DNA from: Actibacterium sp. XHP0104
GTDB lineage: Bacteria > Pseudomonadota > Alphaproteobacteria > Rhodobacterales > Rhodobacteraceae
Reading direction: 5' to 3'
Assembly: GCF_025751515.1 (NCBI RefSeq)
Contig: NZ_JAOWLE010000010.1
Span: 1 to 64,000 of the forward strand
Length of the DNA stretch: 64,000 bases
In this document: piece after piece, positions 52,521 through 61,617 of the stretch
Numbering within the stretch: position 1 is the first letter of the stretch
How the letters are laid out: every line of letters begins with the position of its first letter
Made by a program: the position numbers and the translations under genes
Notes under the pieces: generated by a model
Databases searched by the model: none
Told to the model about the DNA's origin: nothing
The model's input: the letters and a program-made list of their open reading frames with translations, nothing else

Positions 52521-52611
52521 GTGCCGCCCCTAGACTGTGCTCATCTATTCGGCATTAGGGCAGCAGGGCGCGCGATGCAAACGCTGCCACAGGTGACGCG
52601 GCGGAACGGGG

Positions 52612-53199
52612 ATGATGCAGCCATACGGGGTGATTCTGGCGGGCGGGCGGTCGACTCGCATGGGCGGGCAGGACAAGGCCACGCTGCGTCTGGCCGGGCG
52701 ACCGATGCTGGCCCATGTGCGCGACCGGATCGAGCCGCAGGTCGCCGGGCTGGCGATCAGCGCAGGGCCAGACCCCGCGCGGTTTGCCGATGCCGGGCTG
52801 CCGGCGCTGGCAGATGCGGGCGATCAGGGGCCGCTGGCGGGCATTCTGGCCGGGCTGGATTGGGTCGCCGATCAGGGTGGCGCGCATATGGTCAGCGTGG
52901 CGGTGGATACACCGTTTTTCCCCTGCGATCTGGTGCCGCGGCTGTTGCTGGCCTCTGAGGGCGCCGCGCCCATCGCCATGGCCGCCAGCGACGGGCGGCT
53001 GCACCCGGTGTTCGCGCTGTGGCCGGTGGCGTTGCGCGATGATCTGCGGGCCGCGCTGGGCGAGGGGCAGCGCAAGGTGCGGCACTGGGCGCAGGGCCAT
53101 GGCATCGCGCAGGCCGATTTCGCGGTGTCAGGGGTGGACCCGTTTTTCAACCTCAACACGCCGCAGGACCTGGCGCGGGCCGAGGCGCTGTTGGCCTAG
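52612..53199 (+). CDS. mobA: molybdenum cofactor guanylyltransferase MobA
   Basis: A 195-residue nucleotidyltransferase joining GMP to molybdopterin for the bis-MGD cofactor. GVILAGGRSTRMGGQDKATLRL is the GTP-binding start (shown here in part as LAGGRSTRMGGQDKA), and VAVDTPFFPCDLVPRLL holds the metal-binding aspartate. Two ATG codons in tandem open the gene. It is convergent with, and overlaps by 4 nt, the hypothetical membrane protein gene. Confidence 0.92.
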   Translation: MMQPYGVILAGGRSTRMGGQDKATLRLAGRPMLAHVRDRIEPQVAGLAISAGPDPARFADAGLPALADAGDQGPLAGILAGLDWVADQGGAHMVSVAVDTPFFPCDLVPRLLLASEGAAPIAMAASDGRLHPVFALWPVALRDDLRAALGEGQRKVRHWAQGHGIAQADFAVSGVDPFFNLNTPQDLARAEALLA

Positions 53200-54212
53200 T
53201 CGAACGTGCCCGACACCCGCCCCAGCAACATAAACGCGCGCGCGGTGCGGGTTTCGGCCAGATCGCTCAGTTCCTGATCGCTGGCATTGGGTTCGAATTC
53301 GGTCAGCGTGTGATCGAACTGGCGCAGGAAATGATGGGCCGCGTCGCGGAACACGGGGTCTTGGCGCATCCGCCCCGATGTCAGCGCCAGGCTGGACCGG
53401 TCGCGCACGCCGCCAAGCGCCGCAATGGCCGGGCCGCGTTCGCCCTGGGCAAATTTACGCCAGACCTCGGGCCGGGCGCGATCGGGGCGCAGGTCATCCA
53501 TGTAGATGCCGTCCTGGCTAAGGAGGGTCAGCACGTCCTGGGCCGAACGCACCAGCCGCGCGGCCGAGCGATCCTGCAGGGCGCGGCGCAGGGCGCGGAA
53601 ACCGTCTTTGTCTTCGGCGGTTTCAGGGAAGTTCAGCGCGCGGATGAAGTCGTCAACCGGCAGCGGCGGGGCCATGTCCTCGGCCGTGGTGCCCAGGGCC
53701 AGCGACGGCTGATCGGCATCGGCGCCGGTGGCCGGTTTCGGCGGGGCGGGGCGGTCCTGCCGGGCGCGGCTGCTGGCAAAGGTGGCGATCACCGTTTCGG
53801 CCTGCCGCGTGGCGGCGGCAATTTCGTCCAGCTTTTTCTCGACGGTCGGGCGCACGCCCATGGTCGCGCTTTGCTGCTGTTGGATATAGGTGTGGCGCAT
53901 GGCGTCGATCGCCGCCTGCAGGCGCGCTGATTCCTCGCGGATGATCTTGGACGACTTGGCCGCCGAGGCCCCCACCCAGATCAGCGCGATCGGCATCACG
54001 ATCGCCAGCAGCGTCATCACGAAGGTGCCCGGATCGACCCGCAGCCCGTTCTCGTCGCTGCCGGCGAAAGAAAAGAAAACCACCGTGATCAGCAGCCAGA
54101 ACACACTAAGCGCAAGCGCGATCATATCCGCCGGGGTGATCCCGGCCGATTTGATCCTGCGGCCGTACACGCCCAGTTCGATCGGTGTCTGCTGTTTTTT
54201 ATCTTCTGCCAT
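53196..54212 (-). CDS. hypothetical membrane protein with two helices and a coiled coil
   Basis: A 338-residue protein with two membrane helices near the N-terminus (MIALALSVFWLLITVVFFSF and TFVMTLLAIVMPIALIWVG), a coiled-coil stretch (SKIIREESARLQAAIDAMRHTY), a Pro-rich linker around residues 150-190, and a helical C-terminal domain with FIRALNFPETAEDKDGFRAL. I do not recognise it. The layout, anchored coiled coil plus a cytoplasmic helical domain, fits a structural or scaffold role (inference). It follows greA by 24 bp on the same strand. Confidence 0.75.
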   Translation of the reverse strand: MAEDKKQQTPIELGVYGRRIKSAGITPADMIALALSVFWLLITVVFFSFAGSDENGLRVDPGTFVMTLLAIVMPIALIWVGASAAKSSKIIREESARLQAAIDAMRHTYIQQQQSATMGVRPTVEKKLDEIAAATRQAETVIATFASSRARQDRPAPPKPATGADADQPSLALGTTAEDMAPPLPVDDFIRALNFPETAEDKDGFRALRRALQDRSAARLVRSAQDVLTLLSQDGIYMDDLRPDRARPEVWRKFAQGERGPAIAALGGVRDRSSLALTSGRMRQDPVFRDAAHHFLRQFDHTLTEFEPNASDQELSDLAETRTARAFMLLGRVSGTFD

Positions 54213-54236
54213 GTCGGACAGCCCCCGGCCCGCGCG

Positions 54237-54707
54237 TCAGACGTAGCGGATGCTCAGAATCTCATAGCATTTCTCGCCGCCAGGCGTCTTGACCTCAACA
54301 CTGTCACCTTCATCCTTGCCGATCAAGGCACGCGCCAGAGGCGACCTGATGTTCAGCAGGCCCTTTTCGATATCGGCCTCGGCCTCGCCCACGATCTGAA
54401 AGGTCTTTTCCTCGTCGGTGTCCTCGTCGACCAGATCGACCGTGGCGCCGAACTTGATCGCACCCGACAGTTTCGTCGGATCGATCACCTCGGCCAGCGA
54501 CAGCAGGCCTTCCAGTTCCTTGATCCGGCCCTCGATAAAGCTCTGCTTTTCGCGGGCGGCGTGGTATTCGGCGTTTTCCGACAGGTCGCCATGTTCGCGC
54601 GCCTCGGCAATGGCCCTGATCACCGAGGGGCGTTCCACCGATTTCAGGGTTTTCAGTTCGGCCTCAAGCGCGGTCGCACCCGCGCGGGTCATCGGTATCT
54701 TTTCCAT
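54237..54707 (-). CDS. greA: transcription elongation factor GreA
   Basis: A 156-residue factor that rescues backtracked RNA polymerase by stimulating transcript cleavage. The N-terminal coiled coil with [20 protein letters not shown] (acidic D and E at the tip) and the C-terminal FKBP-like domain with [18 protein letters not shown] are complete. MEKIPMT at 54707 is the family start; an ATG three codons earlier is possible. Confidence 0.97.
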   Translation of the reverse strand: MEKIPMTRAGATALEAELKTLKSVERPSVIRAIAEAREHGDLSENAEYHAAREKQSFIEGRIKELEGLLSLAEVIDPTKLSGAIKFGATVDLVDEDTDEEKTFQIVGEAEADIEKGLLNIRSPLARALIGKDEGDSVEVKTPGGEKCYEILSIRYV

Positions 54708-54864
54708 TGCACTCATCGGATATTAGCAAATGGCGCGACCCAGAGGCGCGCCATTCAAGTTTCTTTCGCTCACCTGACCTCAGAGAGGGGGGGAATGCAA
54801 GACTTCGCGTGCCCGATGGGGGCAGATGTGGCTTTTCCTGCCGAAAAAAGCGGTGGTGATGCAA

Positions 54865-54894
54865 TTGACGCTGAATGCTGCGCTGCGGTAACGA
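54865..54894 (+). promoter_or_regulatory. possible promoter of the ETF-QO gene
   Basis: TTGACG at 54865-54870 and TAACGA at 54889-54894 with an 18-base spacer, 59 bases before the ATG. The -10 match is weak, so this is tentative. Confidence 0.25.
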
Positions 54895-54952
54895 TGTTGC
54901 TGAACGGTTTTGGGGAAAGCAAGAATATAAGCCACTCGAAAAGGGGTAAGGC

Positions 54953-56602
54953 ATGACGGATATTGAACGCGAGTCGATGGAATATGACGTTGTGATTGTT
55001 GGGGGCGGGCCTTCTGGTTTGTCTGCGGCGATCCGTCTGAAGCAGCTGGATGCTGATCTGAACGTTGTTGTTCTGGAAAAAGGCTCCGAGGTTGGGGCGC
55101 ATATTCTGTCTGGTGCGGTTCTTGATCCGTGCGGGCTTGATGCGCTGATTCCCGACTGGAAGGCCAAGGGCGCGCCGCTGAACACCCCGGTGCGCGAGGA
55201 CAATTTCTACATGCTGGGCGAGGCCGGGGGCATTCGTATCCCGAACTGGCCGATGCCGCCCTTGATGAACAACCACGGCAATTACATCGTCTCGATGGCG
55301 AATGTCTGCCGCTGGATGGCCGAGCAGGCCGAGGAACTGGGCGTCGAGGTCTTCCCGGGCATGGCGTGCTCGGAACTGGTCTACGGCGACGCGGGCGAGG
55401 TCAAGGGCGTGATCGCGGGCGAGTTCGGCCGCGCCCCCGACGGCACGCCTGGCCCGGGCTACGAGCCGGGGATGATCCTTTACGGCAAATACGTTCTGCT
55501 GGGCGAGGGCGTTCGCGGGTCTCTGTCGAAAGAGGTGATCGCGAAATACGACCTGTCGGCCGGTCACTGCCCGCAGAAATTCGGCCTGGGCATGAAAGAG
55601 ATCTGGGAGATCGACCCGGCCAAGCATCGCGAGGGCACGGTGACCCACACGATGGGCTGGCCCTTGGGCAAGAATGCCGGCGGTGGCTCGTTCATTTACC
55701 ACCTGGAAAACAATCAGGTTTATGTCGGGTTCGTGGTGCATCTGAACTACGAGAACCCGCATCTCTATCCGTATATGGAATTCCAGCGGTTCAAGCATCA
55801 CCCGATGGTGGCCGAGCTTTTGAAAGGCGGCAAACGCGTGGCTTACGGCGCGCGGGCGATTTCCGAGGGCGGCTGGCAGTCGCTGCCCAAGCTGACCTTC
55901 CCGGGCGGGGCTCTGTTGGGCTGTGCGGCGGGCATGGTCAACGTGCCGCGCATCAAGGGCAACCACAACGCCATGCTGTCGGGCAAGGCGGCGGCCGAGG
56001 CGGCGCATGCGGCGCTGGCGGCGGGGCGTGCGGGCGACGAGCTGACGGGCTATGAGGCCGCGGTGCGCAACGGCGCGATCGGCAAGGATCTGAAACGCGT
56101 GCGCAACGTGAAACCGCTGTGGTCGAAGTTTGGCATGATGATCAGCCTGGCCCTGGGCGGGTTCGACATGTGGACGAACAACCTGCTGGGCCTGTCGCTC
56201 TTGGGCACGATCAAGCACGGCAAGACGGATGCGGCGGCCACGGGCGAGGCGGCCAAGTTCAAGCCGATCGATTACCCGAAACCCGACGGCACGCTGTCGT
56301 TCGATCGCCTGACCAACGTCAGCTTCAGCTTTACCAACCACGAGGAAGAACAGCCCTGCCACCTGCGGCTGGCCGACCCCTCGATCCCGATCAAGGTAAA
56401 CCTGCCCAAATACGCCGAACCCGCACAACGCTATTGCCCGGCCGGCGTCTACGAAGTGCTGCAAGGCGAGGACGGTCCGCGGTTCCAGATCAACTTCCAG
56501 AACTGCGTCCACTGCAAAACCTGCGACATCAAGGACCCAAGCCAGAACATCAACTGGACAACGCCCCAGGGCGGCGAGGGGCCGAATTATCCGAATATGT
56601 AA
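54953..56602 (+). CDS. electron transfer flavoprotein-ubiquinone oxidoreductase
   Basis: A 549-residue membrane-associated flavoprotein that passes electrons from ETF to ubiquinone. The FAD loop VIVGGGPSGLSAA is near the N-terminus, followed by GVVGG-like and GAHILSGAVL segments; the C-terminal 4Fe-4S site has C518, C521 and C524 in NCVHCKTCDIKDP with a further cysteine in RYCPAGVY. It is the electron exit for the two large acyl-CoA dehydrogenases in the window. It stands as a single gene, followed by a GC hairpin. Confidence 0.96.
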   Translation: MTDIERESMEYDVVIVGGGPSGLSAAIRLKQLDADLNVVVLEKGSEVGAHILSGAVLDPCGLDALIPDWKAKGAPLNTPVREDNFYMLGEAGGIRIPNWPMPPLMNNHGNYIVSMANVCRWMAEQAEELGVEVFPGMACSELVYGDAGEVKGVIAGEFGRAPDGTPGPGYEPGMILYGKYVLLGEGVRGSLSKEVIAKYDLSAGHCPQKFGLGMKEIWEIDPAKHREGTVTHTMGWPLGKNAGGGSFIYHLENNQVYVGFVVHLNYENPHLYPYMEFQRFKHHPMVAELLKGGKRVAYGARAISEGGWQSLPKLTFPGGALLGCAAGMVNVPRIKGNHNAMLSGKAAAEAAHAALAAGRAGDELTGYEAAVRNGAIGKDLKRVRNVKPLWSKFGMMISLALGGFDMWTNNLLGLSLLGTIKHGKTDAAATGEAAKFKPIDYPKPDGTLSFDRLTNVSFSFTNHEEEQPCHLRLADPSIPIKVNLPKYAEPAQRYCPAGVYEVLQGEDGPRFQINFQNCVHCKTCDIKDPSQNINWTTPQGGEGPNYPNM

Positions 56603-56614
56603 GGATTGCGTGAA

Positions 56615-56638
56615 CGGGGCGGCCAATGTGCCGCCCCG
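56615..56638 (+). terminator. hairpin after the ETF-QO gene
   Basis: CGGGGCGGC at 56615-56623 pairs with GCCGCCCCG at 56630-56638 across a CAATGT loop, followed by CATTGCCTT. It starts 12 bases after the stop codon; the weak T content makes efficiency uncertain. Confidence 0.6.
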
Positions 56639-56697
56639 CATTGCCTTGGGCAAGGTGCAGGGCTAGGTTGATCTGGCAACGAAACCGGAGAGAGCCC

Positions 56698-58416
56698 GTG
56701 CGCGCAGTAATGATCCGAACGCTGGGAACGGCGGCCCTGGCGGGGCTTGTGGCCGGCGCGGTTCCGGCCGTTGGCCAAGAGGGTGTGTCGGGCCCCTATC
56801 TGGCTGCCCGCAGTGCCAGTTACATGAGCGATTACGAGGCCGCGTCGCAATATTACACCCAGGCGCTGACCCGCGACCCGGGCAATGCGCTGTTGCTGGA
56901 AAACGCGTTGCTGGCCTTTACCGGCCTGGGAGAGGTCGCCAAGGCCCAGACCGTCGCGCGGCGGATGGCACAGCTGGACCCCGAGAACCAGACCGCGCGG
57001 ATGCTGTTACTGGCCGAGGCGATCGGGCGCGAGGATTACGCCGCGGTGCTGGGCCGGATCGAACAGGGCGACGGGGTTGGCCCGCTGGTCGATGGGCTGG
57101 TCGGTGCCTGGGCCGCCTTTGGCGAGGGCCGCATGTCGGACGCGCTGACGGCCTTTGACGATGCCACCGGTGATGCCGCGCTGCGGGTGTTTGGCACCTA
57201 TCACAAAATTCTGGCCCTGGCGGGCGCCGGCGATTTCGAGGGCGCGCGCGACCTGTTTACCGAAGGCGGGCGGGGTTTGCGCATTTCGCGGCGCGGGGTT
57301 CTGGCCGAGGTGCAGATCCTTAGCCAGCTTGACGAAAACGAGGCTGCGGTCGCGGTGCTGGACGAGGTGTTCGGCTTTGATCTTGATCCCGGTCTGGCCG
57401 ATCTGCGTGCCCGTCTGGTGGCGGGCGAGACCGTGCCCTTTACCACCGTGCGCAACGCCCGCGATGGCGCGGCCGAGGTGTTTTACACCGTTGCCGGCGC
57501 GCTGAAGGGCGAGGCCAACGATACCTATACGCTGCTTTACAGCCGCATCGCCGAACATCTGCGCCCCGATCATGTGGATGCGATCTTGCTCAGCGCGGAT
57601 CTGCTGGAGGCGCAGGAACAGCATGATCTGGCCACCGCCGCCTATCTGCGGGTGCCGGCGGGCGATCCGGGGCATTTCGCGGCCGAGCTGGGCCGGGCCG
57701 GGGCGCTGGAAAAGGCCGGCCGGGACGAGGCGGCGCTGGAGGTTCTGACCCAGCTGTCGAAAACCATGGAAGCCGTGCCGCTGGCGCATGTGTCGCTGGG
57801 CGACATGCTCAGCCGGCAAGAGGATTTCGATGGCGCGATCAAGGCCTATGACAAGGCGCTGGCTCAGATCGAAGAGCCCGAGCGCGCGCATTGGATCGTG
57901 TTCTATGCCCGTGGCATCGCCTATGAGCGCACCGATGACTGGGAGCGCGCCGAGGCCGATTTCCGCAAGGCGCTGGAGCTGGAACCGGACCAGCCGCGGG
58001 TGCTGAACTATCTGGGCTATTCGCTGGTCGAAAAGCGCCGCAACCTTGACGAGGCGCTGGATATGATCCAGCGCGCCGTCGCCGCGCGGCCTGACAGCGG
58101 CTATATCGTCGATAGTCTGGGCTGGGTCTATTACCGGCTGGGCCGTTACGCCGAGGCCGTCGAGCCGATGGAACGCGCGGTGGAACTGGTGCCGATCGAC
58201 CCGGTGGTGAATGACCATCTGGGCGATGTTCTGTGGGCCGTGGGGCGCCGGGTCGAGGCCGAATTCCAATGGCGCCGCGCGCTGTCTTTCATCGACTTTG
58301 ACAATATCCCCCAGGACGTCGACCCCGACCGCATTCGCCGCAAGCTAGAGGTCGGGCTGGACAAGGTGCTGGAGGAAGAAGGCGCCGATCCGATTTCGGT
58401 TGCCAACGGTGATTGA
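56698..58416 (+). CDS. tetratricopeptide repeat protein, exported
   Basis: A 572-residue protein with a signal peptide (LGTAALAGLVAGAVPAVGQ) and TPR repeats throughout, clearest at the N-terminus (ASQYYTQALTRDPGNALLLENALLAFT) and in the last 200 residues (AEADFRKALELEPDQPRVLNYLGYS, GRYAEAVEPMERAVELVP). Such repeat scaffolds bind partner proteins in the periplasm; no partner is identified. The start is GTG at 56698 with GGAGAG seven bases before it, rather than the ATG four codons later. It precedes ispE, whose start overlaps its end. Confidence 0.88.
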   Translation: MRAVMIRTLGTAALAGLVAGAVPAVGQEGVSGPYLAARSASYMSDYEAASQYYTQALTRDPGNALLLENALLAFTGLGEVAKAQTVARRMAQLDPENQTARMLLLAEAIGREDYAAVLGRIEQGDGVGPLVDGLVGAWAAFGEGRMSDALTAFDDATGDAALRVFGTYHKILALAGAGDFEGARDLFTEGGRGLRISRRGVLAEVQILSQLDENEAAVAVLDEVFGFDLDPGLADLRARLVAGETVPFTTVRNARDGAAEVFYTVAGALKGEANDTYTLLYSRIAEHLRPDHVDAILLSADLLEAQEQHDLATAAYLRVPAGDPGHFAAELGRAGALEKAGRDEAALEVLTQLSKTMEAVPLAHVSLGDMLSRQEDFDGAIKAYDKALAQIEEPERAHWIVFYARGIAYERTDDWERAEADFRKALELEPDQPRVLNYLGYSLVEKRRNLDEALDMIQRAVAARPDSGYIVDSLGWVYYRLGRYAEAVEPMERAVELVPIDPVVNDHLGDVLWAVGRRVEAEFQWRRALSFIDFDNIPQDVDPDRIRRKLEVGLDKVLEEEGADPISVANGD

Positions 58417-59308
58417 GGTCTTTGCACCGGCCAAGATCAATCTCTCGCTGCATGTGACCGGCCAGCGGGCCGACGGCTATCACCTGCTCGACAGTTTGGT
58501 GACCTTTGGCCCGATGGGCGACCGGCTGCTTGTCAGCGATGGCAACACCCTGTCGCTGACCGTTGAGGGCCCCGAGGCCGCCGGCGTGCCTGCCGATATG
58601 AACAACCTGATCCTCAAGGCCGCAGAGCTGATCTCTGACGGGCGCGGGGCGGCGTTTACCTTGCAGAAATTCCTGCCCGCCGCGTCGGGTATCGGTGGCG
58701 GGTCTGCCGATGCGGCGGCGGCGTTGCGGGGGCTGATGGCGCTATGGCAGATCGGCCGCGACTGGCGTGACGAAACCGACGCGCTGCGGGCCTTTGCGGG
58801 CCAGCTTGACGGGCTGGAACAGCTGGGTGCGGATGTGCCCATGTGCCTGATGAACCACCCGGCGCGGGTGCGCGGCATTGGCGAGAGGCTGGATTGGGTG
58901 CCGCTGGGCGCGATACCGGCGGTGCTGGTGAACCCACGGGTCGAGGTCAGCACGCCCGCCGTGTTCAAGGCGCTGGCGTCCAAGAACAATGCGCCGATGC
59001 CCGACGACATTCCGCGGTTCAGCGGCATTCAGGATTTCGTGCCCTGGCTGGCGCAACAGCGCAATGACCTGCAAGCGCCCGCGATTGCCCTGCAACCGGT
59101 GATCGGCGAGGTGTTGACCCGGCTAGAGGCGACCGAGGGCGCCATGCTGGCGCGCATGTCGGGGTCGGGGGCCACCTGTTTCGCGATCTATCCCGATCAG
59201 AATCACGCCCGCGCCGCCGCCGAAAAGCTGTACCGCGACCATCCCCGCTGGTGGGTCGCGGGGGGTGTTCTGGGCGATCAGTTCAAACGGGGTTTGCCCG
59301 TCAGTTGA
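58409..59308 (+). CDS. ispE: 4-diphosphocytidyl-2-C-methyl-D-erythritol kinase
   Basis: A 299-residue GHMP-family kinase of the non-mevalonate isoprenoid pathway. FAPAKINLSLHVTGQRADGYH is the substrate-side signature (APAKINLSLHVTGQ), PAASGIGGGSADAAAALR the ATP loop and MSGSGATCFAIY the third motif. GTG at 58409, inside the 3' end of the TPR gene, gives the family start MIEVFAPAKI; a TTG at 58400 is the alternative. Its product feeds the polyprenyl diphosphate synthase gene on the other strand, whose end it overlaps by 8 nt. Confidence 0.94.
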   Translation: MIEVFAPAKINLSLHVTGQRADGYHLLDSLVTFGPMGDRLLVSDGNTLSLTVEGPEAAGVPADMNNLILKAAELISDGRGAAFTLQKFLPAASGIGGGSADAAAALRGLMALWQIGRDWRDETDALRAFAGQLDGLEQLGADVPMCLMNHPARVRGIGERLDWVPLGAIPAVLVNPRVEVSTPAVFKALASKNNAPMPDDIPRFSGIQDFVPWLAQQRNDLQAPAIALQPVIGEVLTRLEATEGAMLARMSGSGATCFAIYPDQNHARAAAEKLYRDHPRWWVAGGVLGDQFKRGLPVS

Positions 59309-60299
59309 CCCGCGCCACCACGTAATCGGCAATGTCGATCAGCATGTCGCGGATCGGATCTTCGGGCAGGGTGGCCAGCGCCGCCTTGGCCTTGTCGGCC
59401 CATGCCAGCGCCTCGGCGCGGGTGTCTTCCAGCGCGTTGTGCTTGTTCAGCAGGTCCAGCGCATGTTCCAGATCGCCGTCCTGCTGCTTGCCCTTTTCGA
59501 TGGTGCGCACCCAAAAGGCGCGTTCTTCGTCATCGGCGCGGGCGACGGCCTTGATGACGGGTAGGGTCAGCTTGCGCTCGCGGAAATCGTCGCCGATGTT
59601 CTTGCCGGTGGCGTCACCGCCCCAGTAATCCAGCAGGTCATCGACGATCTGAAAACTGATCCCCAACGCGTCGCCATAGGTGTAAAGACCCTGCACCTGA
59701 TCCTCGGGCGCGCCGGCGATCACGCCGCCGACCTCGGTCGCGGCAGAGAACAGCGCCGCCGTCTTGCCACGCACCACTTGCAGGTAAATGTCTTCGTTGG
59801 TGCGCAGATCCTGCGCCGCAGTCAGTTGCAGCACCTCACCCTCGGCGATGGTGGCCGAGGCGTTCGACAGAATATCCAGCACCCGCAGCGACCCGGTTTC
59901 GACCATCAGCTGAAAGCTGCGCGAGAACAGGTAGTCACCGACCAGAACGCTGGATTTGTTGTCCCACAGCAGGTTGGCGGTGGGCCGTCCACGACGCTGG
60001 CCGCTTTCGTCGACCACGTCGTCATGCAGCAGCGTGGCGGTGTGGATGAATTCGACCGTGGCGGCCAGGTGCACATGATAGGGGCCGTCATAGCCGCACA
60101 GCTTTGCCGCGGCCAATGTCAGCATCGGGCGCAGGCGCTTGCCGCCTGCCTCGACCAGATGCGCGGTGACCTCGGGGATGCGGGGCGCGTGTTTCGACGC
60201 CATGCGTTCGCGGATCAACGCGTTCACGGCGTTCATTTCCTCCGCCAGATGCGCGCTCAGGCGCTCGTGCGGTTTGGTTGCAGCAATATCCAGCCCCAT
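59301..60299 (-). CDS. polyprenyl (octa/decaprenyl) diphosphate synthase
   Basis: A 332-residue trans-prenyltransferase. The two aspartate-rich motifs are LLHDDVVDES and QIVDDLLDYWG, with GGKRLRPML before the first. It extends isopentenyl diphosphate to a long chain for ubiquinone side-chain synthesis, with UbiA (near 29 kb) the next enzyme. Chain length (C40 or C50) cannot be read by eye; Q10 is typical of this group. Start at 60299 (MGLDIAATKPHERL); an ATG one codon earlier is possible. Confidence 0.93.
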   Translation of the reverse strand: MGLDIAATKPHERLSAHLAEEMNAVNALIRERMASKHAPRIPEVTAHLVEAGGKRLRPMLTLAAAKLCGYDGPYHVHLAATVEFIHTATLLHDDVVDESGQRRGRPTANLLWDNKSSVLVGDYLFSRSFQLMVETGSLRVLDILSNASATIAEGEVLQLTAAQDLRTNEDIYLQVVRGKTAALFSAATEVGGVIAGAPEDQVQGLYTYGDALGISFQIVDDLLDYWGGDATGKNIGDDFRERKLTLPVIKAVARADDEERAFWVRTIEKGKQQDGDLEHALDLLNKHNALEDTRAEALAWADKAKAALATLPEDPIRDMLIDIADYVVARVN

Positions 60300-60354
60300 C
60301 ACGCTCTCGTCACTTCTCTCGACAAAGGCGGGCCCGTGCCCTTATGTCCCAGAT

Positions 60355-60576
60355 ATGAAAGAGCTGCTTCGGACAAATGACCCAACCCAGTTGGCCTTCG
60401 CCTCCGCTCTCCTTCAAGGAGAGGGGATAGACTGCTTTGCGATGGATGTCCACATGAGCGTCCTCGAGGGGTCGATCGGGATATTGCCGCGCCGGCTGAT
60501 GGTGCGCGATGACGACTGGGCCGAGGCGCGGATCGTGCTGACCGATAACGGCATCTCGCTGCCCGAGGCACGGTGA
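60355..60576 (+). CDS. DUF2007 domain protein
   Basis: A 73-residue protein of the DUF2007 family (putative signal transducing protein): KELLRTNDPTQLAFASALLQGEGID, then LEGSIGILPRRLMVRDDDWAEARIVL, the two halves of the fold. No function is established. Divergent from the polyprenyl synthase, it is coupled to the downstream methyltransferase by a TGATG overlap. Confidence 0.82.
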   Translation: MKELLRTNDPTQLAFASALLQGEGIDCFAMDVHMSVLEGSIGILPRRLMVRDDDWAEARIVLTDNGISLPEAR

Positions 60577-61325
60577 TGGATCTGACCTGCGACCAGTTCC
60601 TGGGCGGGCGTCTGTCGGTGTGGCAGCCGCGTGACGGCTATCGGGCCGGGGTCGACCCGGTGCTGCTGGCGGCGGCCGTGCCTGCAAAGCCTGGTCAACG
60701 GGTGCTGGAACTGGGCTGCGGCGTCGGCGTGGCGTCGCTGTGCCTGGGGGCGCGGGTGCCGGACCTGGCGATCACCGGGGTTGAGTTGCAGCCCGACTAT
60801 GCAGATCTGGCACGGCGGAATGCCGAAAAGAACGGCGTTCAAATTTCCGTTCTCAACGCCGATCTGCGCCGCCTGCCGACCGAGCTGCGGCAAATCAGCT
60901 TTGATCATGTTGTGGCAAACCCGCCCTATTATCTGCCTGCGCAACGCACGGCGGCGACGGATGCGGGGCGCGACCTTGCACAGGCCGGCGAAACCCCGCT
61001 GTCAGACTGGTTTGATGCCGCGACGCGGCGGCTGGCCAAGCGAGGTGTTCTGACGATTATCCAGCGGGCCGATCGCCTGCCCGATATGCTGTCGGCGGTC
61101 GATGCGCGGTTGGGGTCGATCGAGGTCTTGCCGCTGGTTCCGCGACCGGGGCGCGATGCAAAACTTGTTTTGTTACGGGCAGTTAAGGGCGGTCGCGCGG
61201 CGTTTCGCCTGTTGCCGCCGCTGGTGCTGCATGACGGAGAGCGCCACGACGGCGACCGCGAAAGCTATACCCCCGAAATTCGTGCTGCATTGCGGAATGC
61301 TGCGCCGATTGCCTGGGCGTCTTAA
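60576..61325 (+). CDS. tRNA1(Val) (adenine(37)-N6)-methyltransferase-like protein (YfiC/TrmN6)
   Basis: A 249-residue SAM methyltransferase. VLELGCGVGVASLCLGAR is the SAM loop and VANPPYYLP the NPPY catalytic motif of N6-adenine methylases. The group methylates A37 of tRNA1(Val) in E. coli; here that role is by family resemblance. The ATG at 60576 overlaps the DUF2007 stop; a GTG one codon before is less likely. Confidence 0.85.
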   Translation: MDLTCDQFLGGRLSVWQPRDGYRAGVDPVLLAAAVPAKPGQRVLELGCGVGVASLCLGARVPDLAITGVELQPDYADLARRNAEKNGVQISVLNADLRRLPTELRQISFDHVVANPPYYLPAQRTAATDAGRDLAQAGETPLSDWFDAATRRLAKRGVLTIIQRADRLPDMLSAVDARLGSIEVLPLVPRPGRDAKLVLLRAVKGGRAAFRLLPPLVLHDGERHDGDRESYTPEIRAALRNAAPIAWAS

Positions 61326-61449
61326 CAAAGTTGCGGCAAGTTACCGCTGGCCAGAACATTGTTTCAAGTTTTTGCTATGACACCGCGTGACACGACTCAA
61401 ATTCTGTGCTGCTATGTTTCAACAATATGACAACAGAGAGGAGAAGATC

Positions 61450-61617
61450 ATGAATCTGAGTTCGCACTTGCAGGAACTTCGCCGGAAACACGAGACCCTC
61501 TCGGAACGGGTAGAGCAAGCTCAGCGCAGCCCCGGCTTTGATGACCTCCGCATTGCAGAACTCAAAAAGCAGAAGCTGCGCCTGAAAGAGGAAATTACCC
61601 GTCTGACTCAGGCCTGA
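61450..61617 (+). CDS. DUF465 (YdcH-like) small protein
   Basis: A 55-residue all-helical protein: SSHLQELRRKHETLSERVEQAQ, a GFDD turn and IAELKKQKLRLKEEITRL, the two-helix form of DUF465. Function unknown. The ATG follows GAGAGGAG and the frame further upstream has no ribosome site. The stop is inside the end of the convergent exporter gene (10-nt overlap). Confidence 0.85.
   Translation: MNLSSHLQELRRKHETLSERVEQAQRSPGFDDLRIAELKKQKLRLKEEITRLTQA

Noticed and set aside
54770-56653. 627-residue reverse frame opposite ETF-QO
   Set aside because: Shadow of the ETF-QO gene, which has FAD and Fe-S motifs intact.
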